This document shows positions 1-7,703 of a DNA stretch of 64,000 nucleotides, piece by piece; position 1 is the stretch's first letter; every line of letters begins with the position of its first letter. Made by a program: the position numbers and the translations under genes. The DNA is taken from assembly GCF_014650575.1 (NCBI RefSeq), contig NZ_BMVF01000005.1, positions 186,001 through 250,000 of the forward strand, given 5' to 3'. The DNA is from Streptomyces naganishii JCM 4654 (lineage in GTDB: Bacteria > Actinomycetota > Actinomycetes > Streptomycetales > Streptomycetaceae). Under the pieces are notes generated by a model that saw nothing but the letters and a program-made list of their open reading frames with translations, did not search any database and was not told the DNA's origin.

Positions 1-1
1 C

Positions 2-268
2 GCGCTGATCGCGGGCGGCGCCGTCTTCTTCACGGGCATGCGGCAGCTGTTCAACCCAGGCTCACGCTGGGTCCTGGCCGCCCGGTCCAGGGAAACCCTC
101 CGCCGCGCCCTCGACCGCTACCTCCTGACCCCCGAGCCGGCCCGCGACGGGGAGGTCCGCCAGGCCCTCCAGACCGCCATCGAGGAGGTGGGCGCCGAGG
201 AACTGCGGGAGTGGTCCGAGTCCCGGGGCCACCGCCCCGACCCACAGCTCCCGGCCACGGGAGTGTGA
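2..268 (+). CDS. C-terminal end of an unknown, possibly membrane protein (partial)
   Basis: Only the last 88 codons are visible; the gene enters the window from the left already in frame. The first residues (ALIAGGAVFFTG) are hydrophobic and look like the end of a membrane segment. A basic amphipathic stretch and a charged C-terminal tail rich in Glu and Arg follow. I do not recognise the family from this fragment. It runs convergently into the DUF3224 gene, with a gap of about 34 bp. Confidence 0.6.
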   Translation, partial: ALIAGGAVFFTGMRQLFNPGSRWVLAARSRETLRRALDRYLLTPEPARDGEVRQALQTAIEEVGAEELREWSESRGHRPDPQLPATGV

Positions 269-302
269 CCGGTCCGGCGGCCGCGCCCCGCGCCGTCTCC
301 CG

Positions 303-710
303 TCAGCCCAGCTCGTAGTCGAGCCAGATGCGGTGGGTGCCGTCCGGGTCCACGGACAGGCCGCCGGTGCCGGTGATGCCCGCCAGGCCGGCCGTGCCGC
401 TCGCGGGGACGACGGTGAAGAACTCGGTGGTGCGGTCGGAGCCGGTCGTCGTCGCCGAGTGGACGAAGTTGAAGGCGCCCTCCCTGCCGGCGAGGGTGCC
501 CTCGAAGGACTCCATGGCGACGTACGTACCCACCCCCTTCTCCTGGTCGTAGGCCGCGGTGAACAGGGTGGCCGACCGGCCCTCGATCTCCCCCTCGAAG
601 TGCTTCTCCATGGTCGCGACGCCCACGGGAAGGGCGGTCGTGACGGCCGGATCCTGCTCCAGCGCGGCCGGCTTGAACGACTTCACGGTGAAAGTGCCCG
701 TAGCTCTCAT
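303..710 (-). CDS. DUF3224 domain-containing protein
   Basis: A small soluble protein of 135 residues. It matches the DUF3224 family in length and in its opening MRATGTFTVKSF, the central MEKHFEGEIEG and the closing GTHRIWLDYEL. The family is a small beta-barrel of unknown function, often annotated next to stress or redox genes. The ATG at 708-710 was chosen because family members begin at this point; the open frame continues upstream through unrelated Arg/Pro-rich sequence antisense to the next gene. No ligand residues can be named. Confidence 0.75.
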   Translation of the reverse strand: MRATGTFTVKSFKPAALEQDPAVTTALPVGVATMEKHFEGEIEGRSATLFTAAYDQEKGVGTYVAMESFEGTLAGREGAFNFVHSATTTGSDRTTEFFTVVPASGTAGLAGITGTGGLSVDPDGTHRIWLDYELG

Positions 711-766
711 GCCCGCGACCGTACCGGGAGCCTCTGACAACGGGAGCCTCTGACAACGGGACCGGT

Positions 767-2188
767 TCACGGCCTCCGCGCGGCCCCCGCCAGCCGGGTC
801 GGGGGCAGGAACTCGCGGACGTAGGTGCGGTCCCAGCAGGCGCCGGTGGCGCGCAGCTCCCGCCAGGTGGTGTAGCGGTAGCGGAAGAGGCGGGCCCGGA
901 CGTAGCGGGGCGGCCGGCCGGGCGGGAAGGGGGAGCGGCGCAGCAGGCGCAGGGTGGCGCGGTCGCCCTCCAGGAGCCGTTCCATGAAGGTGCCGAACCA
1001 CGAGCCGGCGTACGCCGGGGACAGCGCCACGAACCACATCAGCCAGTCGAGGCGCAGATGGTAGGGCGCGAACTGGCGCGGCCAGCGCCGCGGATCCCCG
1101 GGTTTGCCCCGGAACTCGTACTCCCGCCAGTCGGAGTCCTCACGCGGCGTGTCGTCGAGGGTGCCCTCGACGACCACCTCGTAGCGGATCCGGCTGACGC
1201 TGCCGAAGGCGCCGTAGGTGTTGACCAGGTGCAGGGGGTCGAAGGAGCGGTTCATGACCTGGCGGCGGGAGATCATGTTGACCACCGGCCGGTAGCTGAG
1301 GAAGGCCACCAGGGCGGCCACCGCGAGGACCACCACCTCGTACCACAGCGGAGCCGGCGCCACCGGCGGCGCGTGCGCGGGGAAGCGGACCGCCGACAGC
1401 GCGAGCACGATGGTGATCCAGTTCAGCCAGGAGAAGTTGCCCGACAGGACCAGCCACAGCTGGGTGACGATCATCAGCGCCGCGGCCGCCGTCGCGACGG
1501 GCTGCGGGGTGAACAGCAGGAACGGCACGATCAGCTGCGTGACGTGGTTGGCGGCCACCTCCGCCTTGTGCAGCGGCCCGGGCAGGTGGTGGAAGAACCA
1601 GCTCAGCGGGCCCGGCATCGGCTGCGTCTCGTGATGGTGGTGCAGGCACGTGAGCTTGCGCCAGCACTCGTCGCCGCGCATCTTGATCAGCCCAGCGCCG
1701 AACTCCACCCGGAACAGGATCCAGCGCAGCAGGAACAGCACCACCACCGGCGGCGCCACCTCGCCGTTGCCGAGGAAGACCGCGAGGAACCCCGTCTCCA
1801 GCAGCAGCGACTCCCACCCGAAGCCGTACCAGGTCTGCCCGACGTTGACGATCGACAGGTACAGCGCCCACGGCAGCAGCCACAGCAGCATGGCGCCCCA
1901 CAGCGGCAGCAGCGAGTCCGCCCCGGCGAGCAGCGCCGCCGACACCGCGCACCCGCCCCACGCGACCGCCGCGAACAGCGCGTCGGAGTAGCGCCAGTGG
2001 AACAGGCTCGGCGCCCGGCTGAACGGCACCCGCTCGACGAACCGGGGGACCGGCAGCAGCCCCCGCTCGCCCAGCAGCGCCCGGAACTGCAGGGCCGCCG
2101 TCAGGAACGCGACGAGGTACACCGCGGCCAGGGCCCGCTGGAACACCAGCCGGCTCAGCCAGTACTCGGGGGCGGTGAACCATCCCAC
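767..2188 (-). CDS. Lipase maturation factor family membrane protein
   Basis: The 473-residue polytopic membrane protein resembles bacterial homologues of eukaryotic LMF1 (lipase maturation factor). It begins near MGWFTAPEYWLSRLVFQRAL and has many hydrophobic segments between residues 15 and 310. The conserved central region has FRVEFGAGLIKMRGDECWR and the His-rich CLHHHHETQPMP, both typical of the family. A soluble C-terminal part has RLDWLMWFVALSP. LMF1 helps lipases fold in the ER; the bacterial role is unknown. The GTG at 2186-2188 has an AAGGAG element about 11 bp upstream. It is divergent from the SpoIIE phosphatase gene. Confidence 0.8.
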   Translation of the reverse strand: MGWFTAPEYWLSRLVFQRALAAVYLVAFLTAALQFRALLGERGLLPVPRFVERVPFSRAPSLFHWRYSDALFAAVAWGGCAVSAALLAGADSLLPLWGAMLLWLLPWALYLSIVNVGQTWYGFGWESLLLETGFLAVFLGNGEVAPPVVVLFLLRWILFRVEFGAGLIKMRGDECWRKLTCLHHHHETQPMPGPLSWFFHHLPGPLHKAEVAANHVTQLIVPFLLFTPQPVATAAAALMIVTQLWLVLSGNFSWLNWITIVLALSAVRFPAHAPPVAPAPLWYEVVVLAVAALVAFLSYRPVVNMISRRQVMNRSFDPLHLVNTYGAFGSVSRIRYEVVVEGTLDDTPREDSDWREYEFRGKPGDPRRWPRQFAPYHLRLDWLMWFVALSPAYAGSWFGTFMERLLEGDRATLRLLRRSPFPPGRPPRYVRARLFRYRYTTWRELRATGACWDRTYVREFLPPTRLAGAARRP

Positions 2189-2287
2189 GGCCGTGCACGC
2201 TCCTTCCCTTCCCTTCCCGCGCCGTCCGCGCTCCGGCTACCCCTTCCCCGGCTCGAAGAATCGGGCAAACCCTGGCAAGGTGGCTCC

Positions 2288-4375
2288 ATGGCTGAACGGG
2301 GAGCGCACGCCCTGTCACTCCCGGACGACTGGCCCGCCCACCCGGATCCGATCCTGGCCCTCAACCGCATGGGCAGCTTCGACTGGGACCTGGACAGCGG
2401 TCTGTTCAGCATGGACGCGCAGGCCTACGAGATCTTCGACATCACCCCGGCGGAGTACGACGGCCACCCCGAGAGCCTGGCACCCCGGGTCCCCGGAGGC
2501 GAGGGCCACCGCCTGGACGCCCTGGTGGCCCGGGCGATGAAGGAGGGCCGGGAGAACTACGGCACGTACATCCGCCTGCGCCGCAAGGACGGCTCCCTGC
2601 GCTGGGTCTACACGCAGGGCTACATCCGCCGTGACGACACCGGCCGCCCCCGCCGCATCATCGGCATCATCCGGGACGCCACCGACGAGCTCAACGACAC
2701 CGCGGGCCGGCAGGAGCGGGCCGCCCGGGACGCCGCCCGTCGGGAGCAGACCAACGTCGTCCAGGCCGCCACCGCCGCCCTCGCCCACGCGCACACCGTC
2801 CAGGACGTCATCGACGTCGTCAAGGACACCCAGGGGCTCGCCCTGCTGGGCTCCACCAGCCTGGTCCTCGGCCTGGTGGAGGCCGGCAGGATCAGGCTCG
2901 TCGCCGAGGGCCCCGAGGGCACCTCCGTGCCCGGCACGCGCGTCACCCGGATCGACGAGCCGTACCCGATGAGCGAGGCCGTGCGCACCCTCAGCCCGCG
3001 CTTCATCGAGTCCCCGGAGGACTTCGCCGACCGCTACCCCATCCTGTGGCCGCACATCACCGGTCTGAACATCACCTCGGCCGCCTACCTGCCGCTTATC
3101 GCCCAGGGCCGCCCGATCGGCGGCATGGGCCTGCTCTACAGCGGCCGCTACGGCTTCTCGCCCGAGGAGCGCAACGTCCTGGTCGCCCTCGGCAGCAGCA
3201 TCGCGCAGAGCCTCCAGCGCGCCATGTTCTACGAGCAGGAGAAGGACCTCGCCCAGGGACTCCAGCAGGCGATGCTCCCGCGCACCATCCCCAGCGTGCC
3301 AGGCGCAGACGTCGCCGTCCGCTACCGCTCCGGCTACGCCGGCGGCTCGCTCGGCCGCGACATCGGCGGCGACTGGTACGACCTCATCCCGCTGCCCGGC
3401 GGCCGGGTCGGCGCGGTCATCGGCGACGTCCAGGGCCACGACACCCACGCTGCCGCCGTCATGGGCCAGCTGCGCATCGTGCTGCGCGCCTACGCCGCCG
3501 AGGGCCACGCCCCGGCCACCGTGATGGCCCGTGCCTCGGTCTTCCTGCACGAACTCGACACCGACCGCTTCGCCACCTGCCTGTACGCCGAGGCCGACCT
3601 GTCCACCGGCGTGGTCCAGGTGGTGCGGGCCGGGCACATCGATCCGCTGGTGCGGCTGGACGACGGCAGCTGCCGCCGCGTGACCGTCGACGGCGGCCTG
3701 CCGCTCGGGCTGTCCGCCGAGTTCGGCAGCCTGGAGTACCCGGTGTGCGCGATGGAGCTCGACCCCGGGCAGGCGCTGGTGCTGTGCACCGACGGCCTGG
3801 TCGAGCAGCCCGGCGCCGACCTCGACGACGGCATGCGCGTCCTGGTGGAGTCGATCGCCGCCGGACCCGCCGAGGTGCGCGACCTCGCCGACCGGCTCAT
3901 CGAGATCGCCGACGCGCGCGGCGGCGACGACGACGTGGCCCTGCTGGTGCTGCGCCGCCGCGCCCTGACCGAGCGCCAGCCCCTGGGGCGGCTCCAGCAG
4001 CACGTGCCGCCCGGCGACCCCCAGGCGCTGACCCAGGCCCGCCATCTGATCCGCGCCGCCGTGCGCTCCTGGGGCGCCCGGGAGCGCTCCGAGGAGATCG
4101 AGCTGGTGGCCGACGAGCTGATCACCAACGTGCTGATGCACACCGAGGGCGCCGCGGTCGTCACCTTGCGGGTCCTCAGCGGGACCGACCGGAGGCTGCG
4201 TGTGGAGGTCGAGGACTCCTCCAGCGCGCTGCCGCGCCGCCGCGAGCCGGGCGAGCAGGGCGTCTCCGGGCGCGGCCTGCTGCTCGTGGACCGGCTCACC
4301 GACGTGTGGGGGGTGGAGGCGCGGGGCGGCGGCAAGTGCATGTGGTGCGAGTTCGTGGTCCCGGAACGGGACTGA
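2288..4375 (+). CDS. SpoIIE-family PP2C phosphatase with PAS, GAF and HATPase domains
   Basis: A 695-residue cytoplasmic signalling protein. A PAS domain spans about residues 28-134 (MGSFDWDLDSGLF through IIGIIRDATDE). A GAF domain spans about 150-325, followed by LQQAMLPRTIP and a SpoIIE/PP2C domain with GRDIGGDWYDLIPL, IGDVQGHD and LCTDGLVE. A C-terminal RsbW-like ATPase domain (about 570-690) has VADELITNVLMHT. Such Streptomyces proteins are thought to dephosphorylate anti-anti-sigma factors and, through the kinase domain, act on a sigma-partner switch. No anti-anti-sigma gene lies nearby, so its target is unknown. The ATG at 2288 was chosen because the open frame upstream is antisense to the previous gene. 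Confidence 0.85.
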   Translation: MAERGAHALSLPDDWPAHPDPILALNRMGSFDWDLDSGLFSMDAQAYEIFDITPAEYDGHPESLAPRVPGGEGHRLDALVARAMKEGRENYGTYIRLRRKDGSLRWVYTQGYIRRDDTGRPRRIIGIIRDATDELNDTAGRQERAARDAARREQTNVVQAATAALAHAHTVQDVIDVVKDTQGLALLGSTSLVLGLVEAGRIRLVAEGPEGTSVPGTRVTRIDEPYPMSEAVRTLSPRFIESPEDFADRYPILWPHITGLNITSAAYLPLIAQGRPIGGMGLLYSGRYGFSPEERNVLVALGSSIAQSLQRAMFYEQEKDLAQGLQQAMLPRTIPSVPGADVAVRYRSGYAGGSLGRDIGGDWYDLIPLPGGRVGAVIGDVQGHDTHAAAVMGQLRIVLRAYAAEGHAPATVMARASVFLHELDTDRFATCLYAEADLSTGVVQVVRAGHIDPLVRLDDGSCRRVTVDGGLPLGLSAEFGSLEYPVCAMELDPGQALVLCTDGLVEQPGADLDDGMRVLVESIAAGPAEVRDLADRLIEIADARGGDDDVALLVLRRRALTERQPLGRLQQHVPPGDPQALTQARHLIRAAVRSWGARERSEEIELVADELITNVLMHTEGAAVVTLRVLSGTDRRLRVEVEDSSSALPRRREPGEQGVSGRGLLLVDRLTDVWGVEARGGGKCMWCEFVVPERD

Positions 4376-4441
4376 CGCGGCCGGAGGCCGGGCGGTCGCG
4401 GGTCGCGTGGCGTTGTCGGTGCCGGGTGGCACCCTGGAGCC

Positions 4442-5305
4442 ATGCCCGAACTGCCCGAGGTGGAAGCGCTCAGGGACTTCCTCAGCGAGAACCTGGTGGG
4501 CCGCGAGATCGTCCGCGTCCTGCCGGTGGCGATCAGCGTCCTGAAGACCTACGACCCTCCCGTCACCGCCCTGGAGGGCCATGAGGTCACCGAGGTGCGC
4601 CGGTACGGCAAGTTCCTGGACCTGGCCACCGCCGGCGGCCCGCACCTGGTGACGCACCTGGCCCGCGCGGGCTGGCTCCAGTGGAAGGACCGCCTCCCCG
4701 ACGGCCCGCCCCGCCCCGGCAAGGGCCCGCTGGCGCTGCGCGTCGCCCTGGACACCGGCGCCGGCTTCGACCTCACCGAGGCCGGCACGCAGAAACGGCT
4801 CGCGGTGTACGTCGTACGGGACGCGTCGGAGGTCCCCGGTGTGGCCCGGCTCGGCCCCGACCCGCTGGCCGAGGACTTCGACGAGGGCCGGCTGGCGGAG
4901 CTGCTGGCGGGGCAGCGGCGGCAGATCAAGGGCGCCCTGCGCGACCAGAGCCTGATCGCCGGGGTGGGCAACGCCTACAGCGACGAGATCCTGCACGCGG
5001 CGAGGATGTCCCCGTTCAAGCCGTGCTCCTCCCTCACCCCCGAGGAGATCCGGCGGCTCCACGAGGCGCTGCGCACGACGCTGACCGAGGCGGTGGAGCG
5101 GTCCTGGGGGCTCGCGGCCGGGCGGCTGAAGGCGGAGAAGAAGAGCGGCCTGAGAGTGCACGGCCGGACGGGCGAGCCCTGCCCGGTGTGCGGCGACACC
5201 ATCCGCGAGGTGTCCTTCAGCGACTCGTCCCTCCAGTACTGCCCCACCTGCCAGACCGGGGGCAAGCCGCTGGCGGACCGCAGACTGTCCAGGCTCCTGA
5301 AGTGA
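4442..5305 (+). CDS. Fpg/Nei family DNA glycosylase
   Basis: A base-excision repair enzyme that removes oxidised bases and cleaves the abasic site. The 287-residue protein starts MPELPEVEAL, giving the catalytic Pro2 and Glu3. It carries the H2TH region (GQRRQIKGALRDQSLIAGVGNAYSDEIL split over about residues 158-185). It ends with a zinc finger of pattern Cys-x2-Cys-x16-Cys-x2-Cys (CPVC...CPTCQ). Length is normal for the family. Whether it is Fpg-like (8-oxoguanine) or Nei-like cannot be fixed from motifs alone. The gene ends in short tandem repeats. Confidence 0.9.
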   Translation: MPELPEVEALRDFLSENLVGREIVRVLPVAISVLKTYDPPVTALEGHEVTEVRRYGKFLDLATAGGPHLVTHLARAGWLQWKDRLPDGPPRPGKGPLALRVALDTGAGFDLTEAGTQKRLAVYVVRDASEVPGVARLGPDPLAEDFDEGRLAELLAGQRRQIKGALRDQSLIAGVGNAYSDEILHAARMSPFKPCSSLTPEEIRRLHEALRTTLTEAVERSWGLAAGRLKAEKKSGLRVHGRTGEPCPVCGDTIREVSFSDSSLQYCPTCQTGGKPLADRRLSRLLK

Positions 5306-5354
5306 GTCACGGGGAGCCGGAAGTCACGGGGAGCCCGGAGTCACGGGAGCCGGG
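5306..5354. repeat. Three tandem copies of a 15-17 bp GTCACGGGGAGCC repeat
   Basis: Immediately after the glycosylase stop codon, GTCACGGGGAGCCGGAA (5306-5322) is followed by a near copy (5323-5339) and a shortened third copy (5340-5354). The array lies between convergent genes. Confidence 0.8.
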
Positions 5355-5368
5355 CACCAGTGGCCGGT

Positions 5369-6028
5369 TCAGGGCCCGTCGAGGGTCACGAGGTGCTGCC
5401 CGTCCGCCGTGCGGACCTCGAAGCGGTCGATCTCGCCGGGGTGCATCGTCGTGCCTCCGGACACCGCGTTCGCGTCCGGGTCGTGGGCCGGCACCATCCA
5501 AGTGGTGACGGTCTGCTCCGAGCCGTCCTGGCCGATCGCGACCAGCCGGCAGGAGCGGGGACCGGAGCCGTCCTTGATCCGCAGCTCCACCGAGCTGCCC
5601 CAGTCCGCGTCCGCGGTGCGGACCTCGGCCCACACCCCCGTCCTGGCGTCGGTCGCGGCGACCCGTGAGGGACCCTGACCCTCATTCGCGTGCCCGGCGA
5701 CGGCGGCGAACGCCGGTCCGCCCACGGCCAGCACCACGGAGGCCGCCAGCCCGTACAGCAGGCGCCGGCGGCCGGCGCGGCGCCGGCGCGAGACCTCGCC
5801 GACCAGGTGGTCCAGCAGCCGGGGACCCGGCTGGGTCATGGGGTGCACGATGCGCGGCGTGGCCCTCCGGTACAGCATCAGCTGCCGTGCGGCGGGACCG
5901 AACTCGGTGACGTGCGCCGCGCAGCTGGGGCACTCCATGAGGTGGTCCTCGAAGCGGAAGGCGTCCGCCTCGTCCAGCACGCCGAGCGCGTACGCGCCGG
6001 CGTCGCGATGCCTCTCCAGGGACCTCAT
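5369..6028 (-). CDS. Zinc-binding anti-sigma factor (single-pass membrane)
   Basis: A 219-residue ZAS-type anti-sigma factor. The N-terminal sigma-binding domain has the zinc motif His-x3-Cys-x2-Cys in HLMECPSCAAH (about residues 29-39). A membrane segment LLYGLAASVVLAVGGPAFAAVAG follows near residue 95. The extracytoplasmic C-terminal domain (about 120-219) resembles the anti-sigma-K C-terminal fold, with a GGTTMHPGEIDRFEV segment. The ATG at 6026-6028 was chosen over upstream frame extension because zinc anti-sigmas start close to this RHRDAGAYALGVL region. It lies downstream of the ECF sigma gene on the same strand and is its likely partner. Confidence 0.85.
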   Translation of the reverse strand: MRSLERHRDAGAYALGVLDEADAFRFEDHLMECPSCAAHVTEFGPAARQLMLYRRATPRIVHPMTQPGPRLLDHLVGEVSRRRRAGRRRLLYGLAASVVLAVGGPAFAAVAGHANEGQGPSRVAATDARTGVWAEVRTADADWGSSVELRIKDGSGPRSCRLVAIGQDGSEQTVTTWMVPAHDPDANAVSGGTTMHPGEIDRFEVRTADGQHLVTLDGP

Positions 6029-6184
6029 GCCGATTCCTCGTGACCGTGGGGTGCGGGTGGGGTTACTCGTTGCTCCCACCCGTACGCACCCGGCCGCGGA
6101 ATCACTCAAGCCACGTACAGAATCGTAACCAAGAGGTTCGGAGCGGCCGGCGCCGCGGATTGGTCGGTTTCCGGAAAAGGTTTC

Positions 6185-6240
6185 TGGAAGAGATGTCCTG
6201 GAAGAGATCTTCTTGAAGAGGTCTCCTAGAAGAGATGGAT
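6185..6240. repeat. Four-copy array with an exact 14-bp period (GAAGAG core)
   Basis: GAAGAG occurs at 6187, 6201, 6215 and 6229, exactly 14 bp apart, in units like TGGAAGAGATGTCC and TTGAAGAGGTCTCC. The last unit overlaps the 3' end and stop codon of the gene at 6226. The rest lies in the gap before the anti-sigma gene. Confidence 0.85.
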
Positions 6241-6741
6241 GGCGAGGTGCCCGAGGGGCAGCCCGAGCCGCCAGGCCGGCGTCCACACCTTCGGTCCCTC
6301 GTCCTCCCCGGGCCCTCCCGCGCCGCCCGGCACCGCGTCCAGGTCGGGCGCGAGCAGCTCGGTCTCCTCCAGCCACCGCCAGGCCGCCTCGGCCAGCGCC
6401 AGGTCCGGCGAGGGGACGCCGCAGGCGTGCGCCTCGGCGGCCAGGTCCGCCATCCGCTCGCACACCCAGTCCTGCCAGGGCTGGTCGTACGCGGTGAGCG
6501 ACAGCCACGTCTCCAGCTGCGAGACCACCCGGATGCCGGACAGCTCGCCGCCGGTGTCGGAGAGGAAGACCGTCAGCGCCAGCGCGTCCCGGCCGGCCCG
6601 GAACTCGAAGGACGTCGGCGGCATCAGGTCGCCGGTGCGCAGCAGTTCGTCGGCGATGTACTCGGCGTACAACCAGGCCATGGGGACGGCCAGTTCGCCA
6701 CCGTCCTGGCCGTCCGTGCTTTCCTGCCCTCTGTGCAGCAT
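6226..6741 (-). CDS. Conserved hypothetical protein between ECF sigma and anti-sigma genes
   Basis: I do not recognise a family. The 171-residue acidic, soluble protein is rich in Leu, Glu and Trp (for example MAWLYAEYIADELLRTG, ETWLSLTAYDQPWQDWVCERM and AAWRWLEETELLAPD). There is no signal peptide or membrane segment. The ATG at 6739-6741 has a purine-rich GGGAGGAAGG upstream; a longer frame to 6879 adds a low-complexity basic stretch and is less likely. It lies between the ECF sigma gene (134 bp upstream) and the zinc anti-sigma gene (about 200 bp downstream), so a link to that regulatory pair is possible but only inferred. Confidence 0.65.
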   Translation of the reverse strand: MLHRGQESTDGQDGGELAVPMAWLYAEYIADELLRTGDLMPPTSFEFRAGRDALALTVFLSDTGGELSGIRVVSQLETWLSLTAYDQPWQDWVCERMADLAAEAHACGVPSPDLALAEAAWRWLEETELLAPDLDAVPGGAGGPGEDEGPKVWTPAWRLGLPLGHLAIHLF

Positions 6742-6875
6742 CCCTTCCCGCCTTCCTCCCGTGCGTACGGGCGCCCGACCCCGGGTCCCGGTCCGGAACA
6801 CGGATGAGGACAGCCGATTACTCAACGGTGGTCCACAGCAAGGCGCTTTACGGAGGTTTGACTTGGCGGTCGGTT

Positions 6876-7433
6876 TCACCGCAGGTCGGCCGCGTATCCC
6901 GGAAGCACCCGGCGCAGGGCGCGCAGCGCGTAGTACGCGCGGGACTTCACGGTACCGGGCGGAATCCCCAGCGTTTCGGCGGCTTCCGCCACACTCGCCC
7001 CGTGGAAGTACACCAGCACCAGGACTTCACGGTGCTCGGGAGTGAGTGTCTTCACAGCCTGGCGCACATCGAGCGTCGCGGCCGAGCGCTCGGCGTGGTC
7101 GCCGATCACCCGGGCGTTCTCCAGCACCGCGTCCCCGACCTCCGGCGGCCGTGCCTGACGGGCGCGGCGTGCGTCGATCGCGAGCCGTCGTGCCACGGTC
7201 AGCAGCCAGGGCCGTACGGAGTCGAAGGCGTCGGCGCGCAGCGCCTCGGGGTGCTGCCAGGCGCGCAGCAGCGTCTCCTGGAGCAGGTCCTCGGCGCGCT
7301 GGCGGTCGCCGTCGCACAGCCGCAGCAGCAGGGCGAACAGCGGCCTGCCGTGCTCGCGCTGGAGCGCGGCGAGTTCGTGCTCGGCGGTCGTGGTCCCGGG
7401 GGAGAGGATGGTTCCGGCCGTCATGGCCGACAT
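6876..7433 (-). CDS. ECF-family RNA polymerase sigma factor
   Basis: A 185-residue group IV sigma factor. Sigma region 2 is seen in LLLRLCDGDRQRAEDLLQET and RAWQHPEAL. Region 4, a helix-turn-helix binding the -35 element, is seen in LTPEHREVLVLVYFHGASVAE and LGIPPGTVKSRAYYALRALR. The length suits an ECF factor. The start is uncertain: ATG at 7431-7433 is used, but a GTG at 7539-7541 in the same frame with ACGGAG just upstream would add 36 residues. The zinc anti-sigma gene downstream on the same strand is its probable regulator. The stimulus cannot be read from sequence. Confidence 0.85.
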   Translation of the reverse strand: MSAMTAGTILSPGTTTAEHELAALQREHGRPLFALLLRLCDGDRQRAEDLLQETLLRAWQHPEALRADAFDSVRPWLLTVARRLAIDARRARQARPPEVGDAVLENARVIGDHAERSAATLDVRQAVKTLTPEHREVLVLVYFHGASVAEAAETLGIPPGTVKSRAYYALRALRRVLPGYAADLR

Positions 7434-7624
7434 GGCACCGCAGCACGCCGTCCGGGGACAGGGCGCGCGCACGGCGGTGCGGCGGACGGTCGATCGTGTC
7501 GGTGAACGGTACGACGAACGGTCCGTCACCCCCTCGCGCACGCTCCGTGAACCCCTTCTGCCGTGCCCGCGCCTACGCCAACGGGCTCAAGGAGGAGCGG
7601 ATGCCGTTTGCGGCGGCGGCGAGC

Positions 7625-7652
7625 TTCATACCCATTTATCCGTCTGTATGAA
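7625..7652. promoter_or_regulatory. AT-rich inverted repeat TTCATAC-N14-GTATGAA upstream of capA-like gene
   Basis: A perfect 7-bp inverted repeat (7625-7631 and 7646-7652), AT-rich against a GC-rich background. It sits about 50-80 bp upstream of the CapA-like start in a divergent gap. It could be an operator or part of a promoter. Confidence 0.4.
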
Positions 7653-7703
7653 TGTCTGTCCGTGGTGAAGGTGTGTCCGTACGGCCGTGAGTGGGGTGAA
7701 CCG

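Noticed and set aside
2315..5161. 948-codon minus-strand frame across the SpoIIE and glycosylase genes
   Set aside because: It covers two recognisable plus-strand genes and has low-complexity translation.
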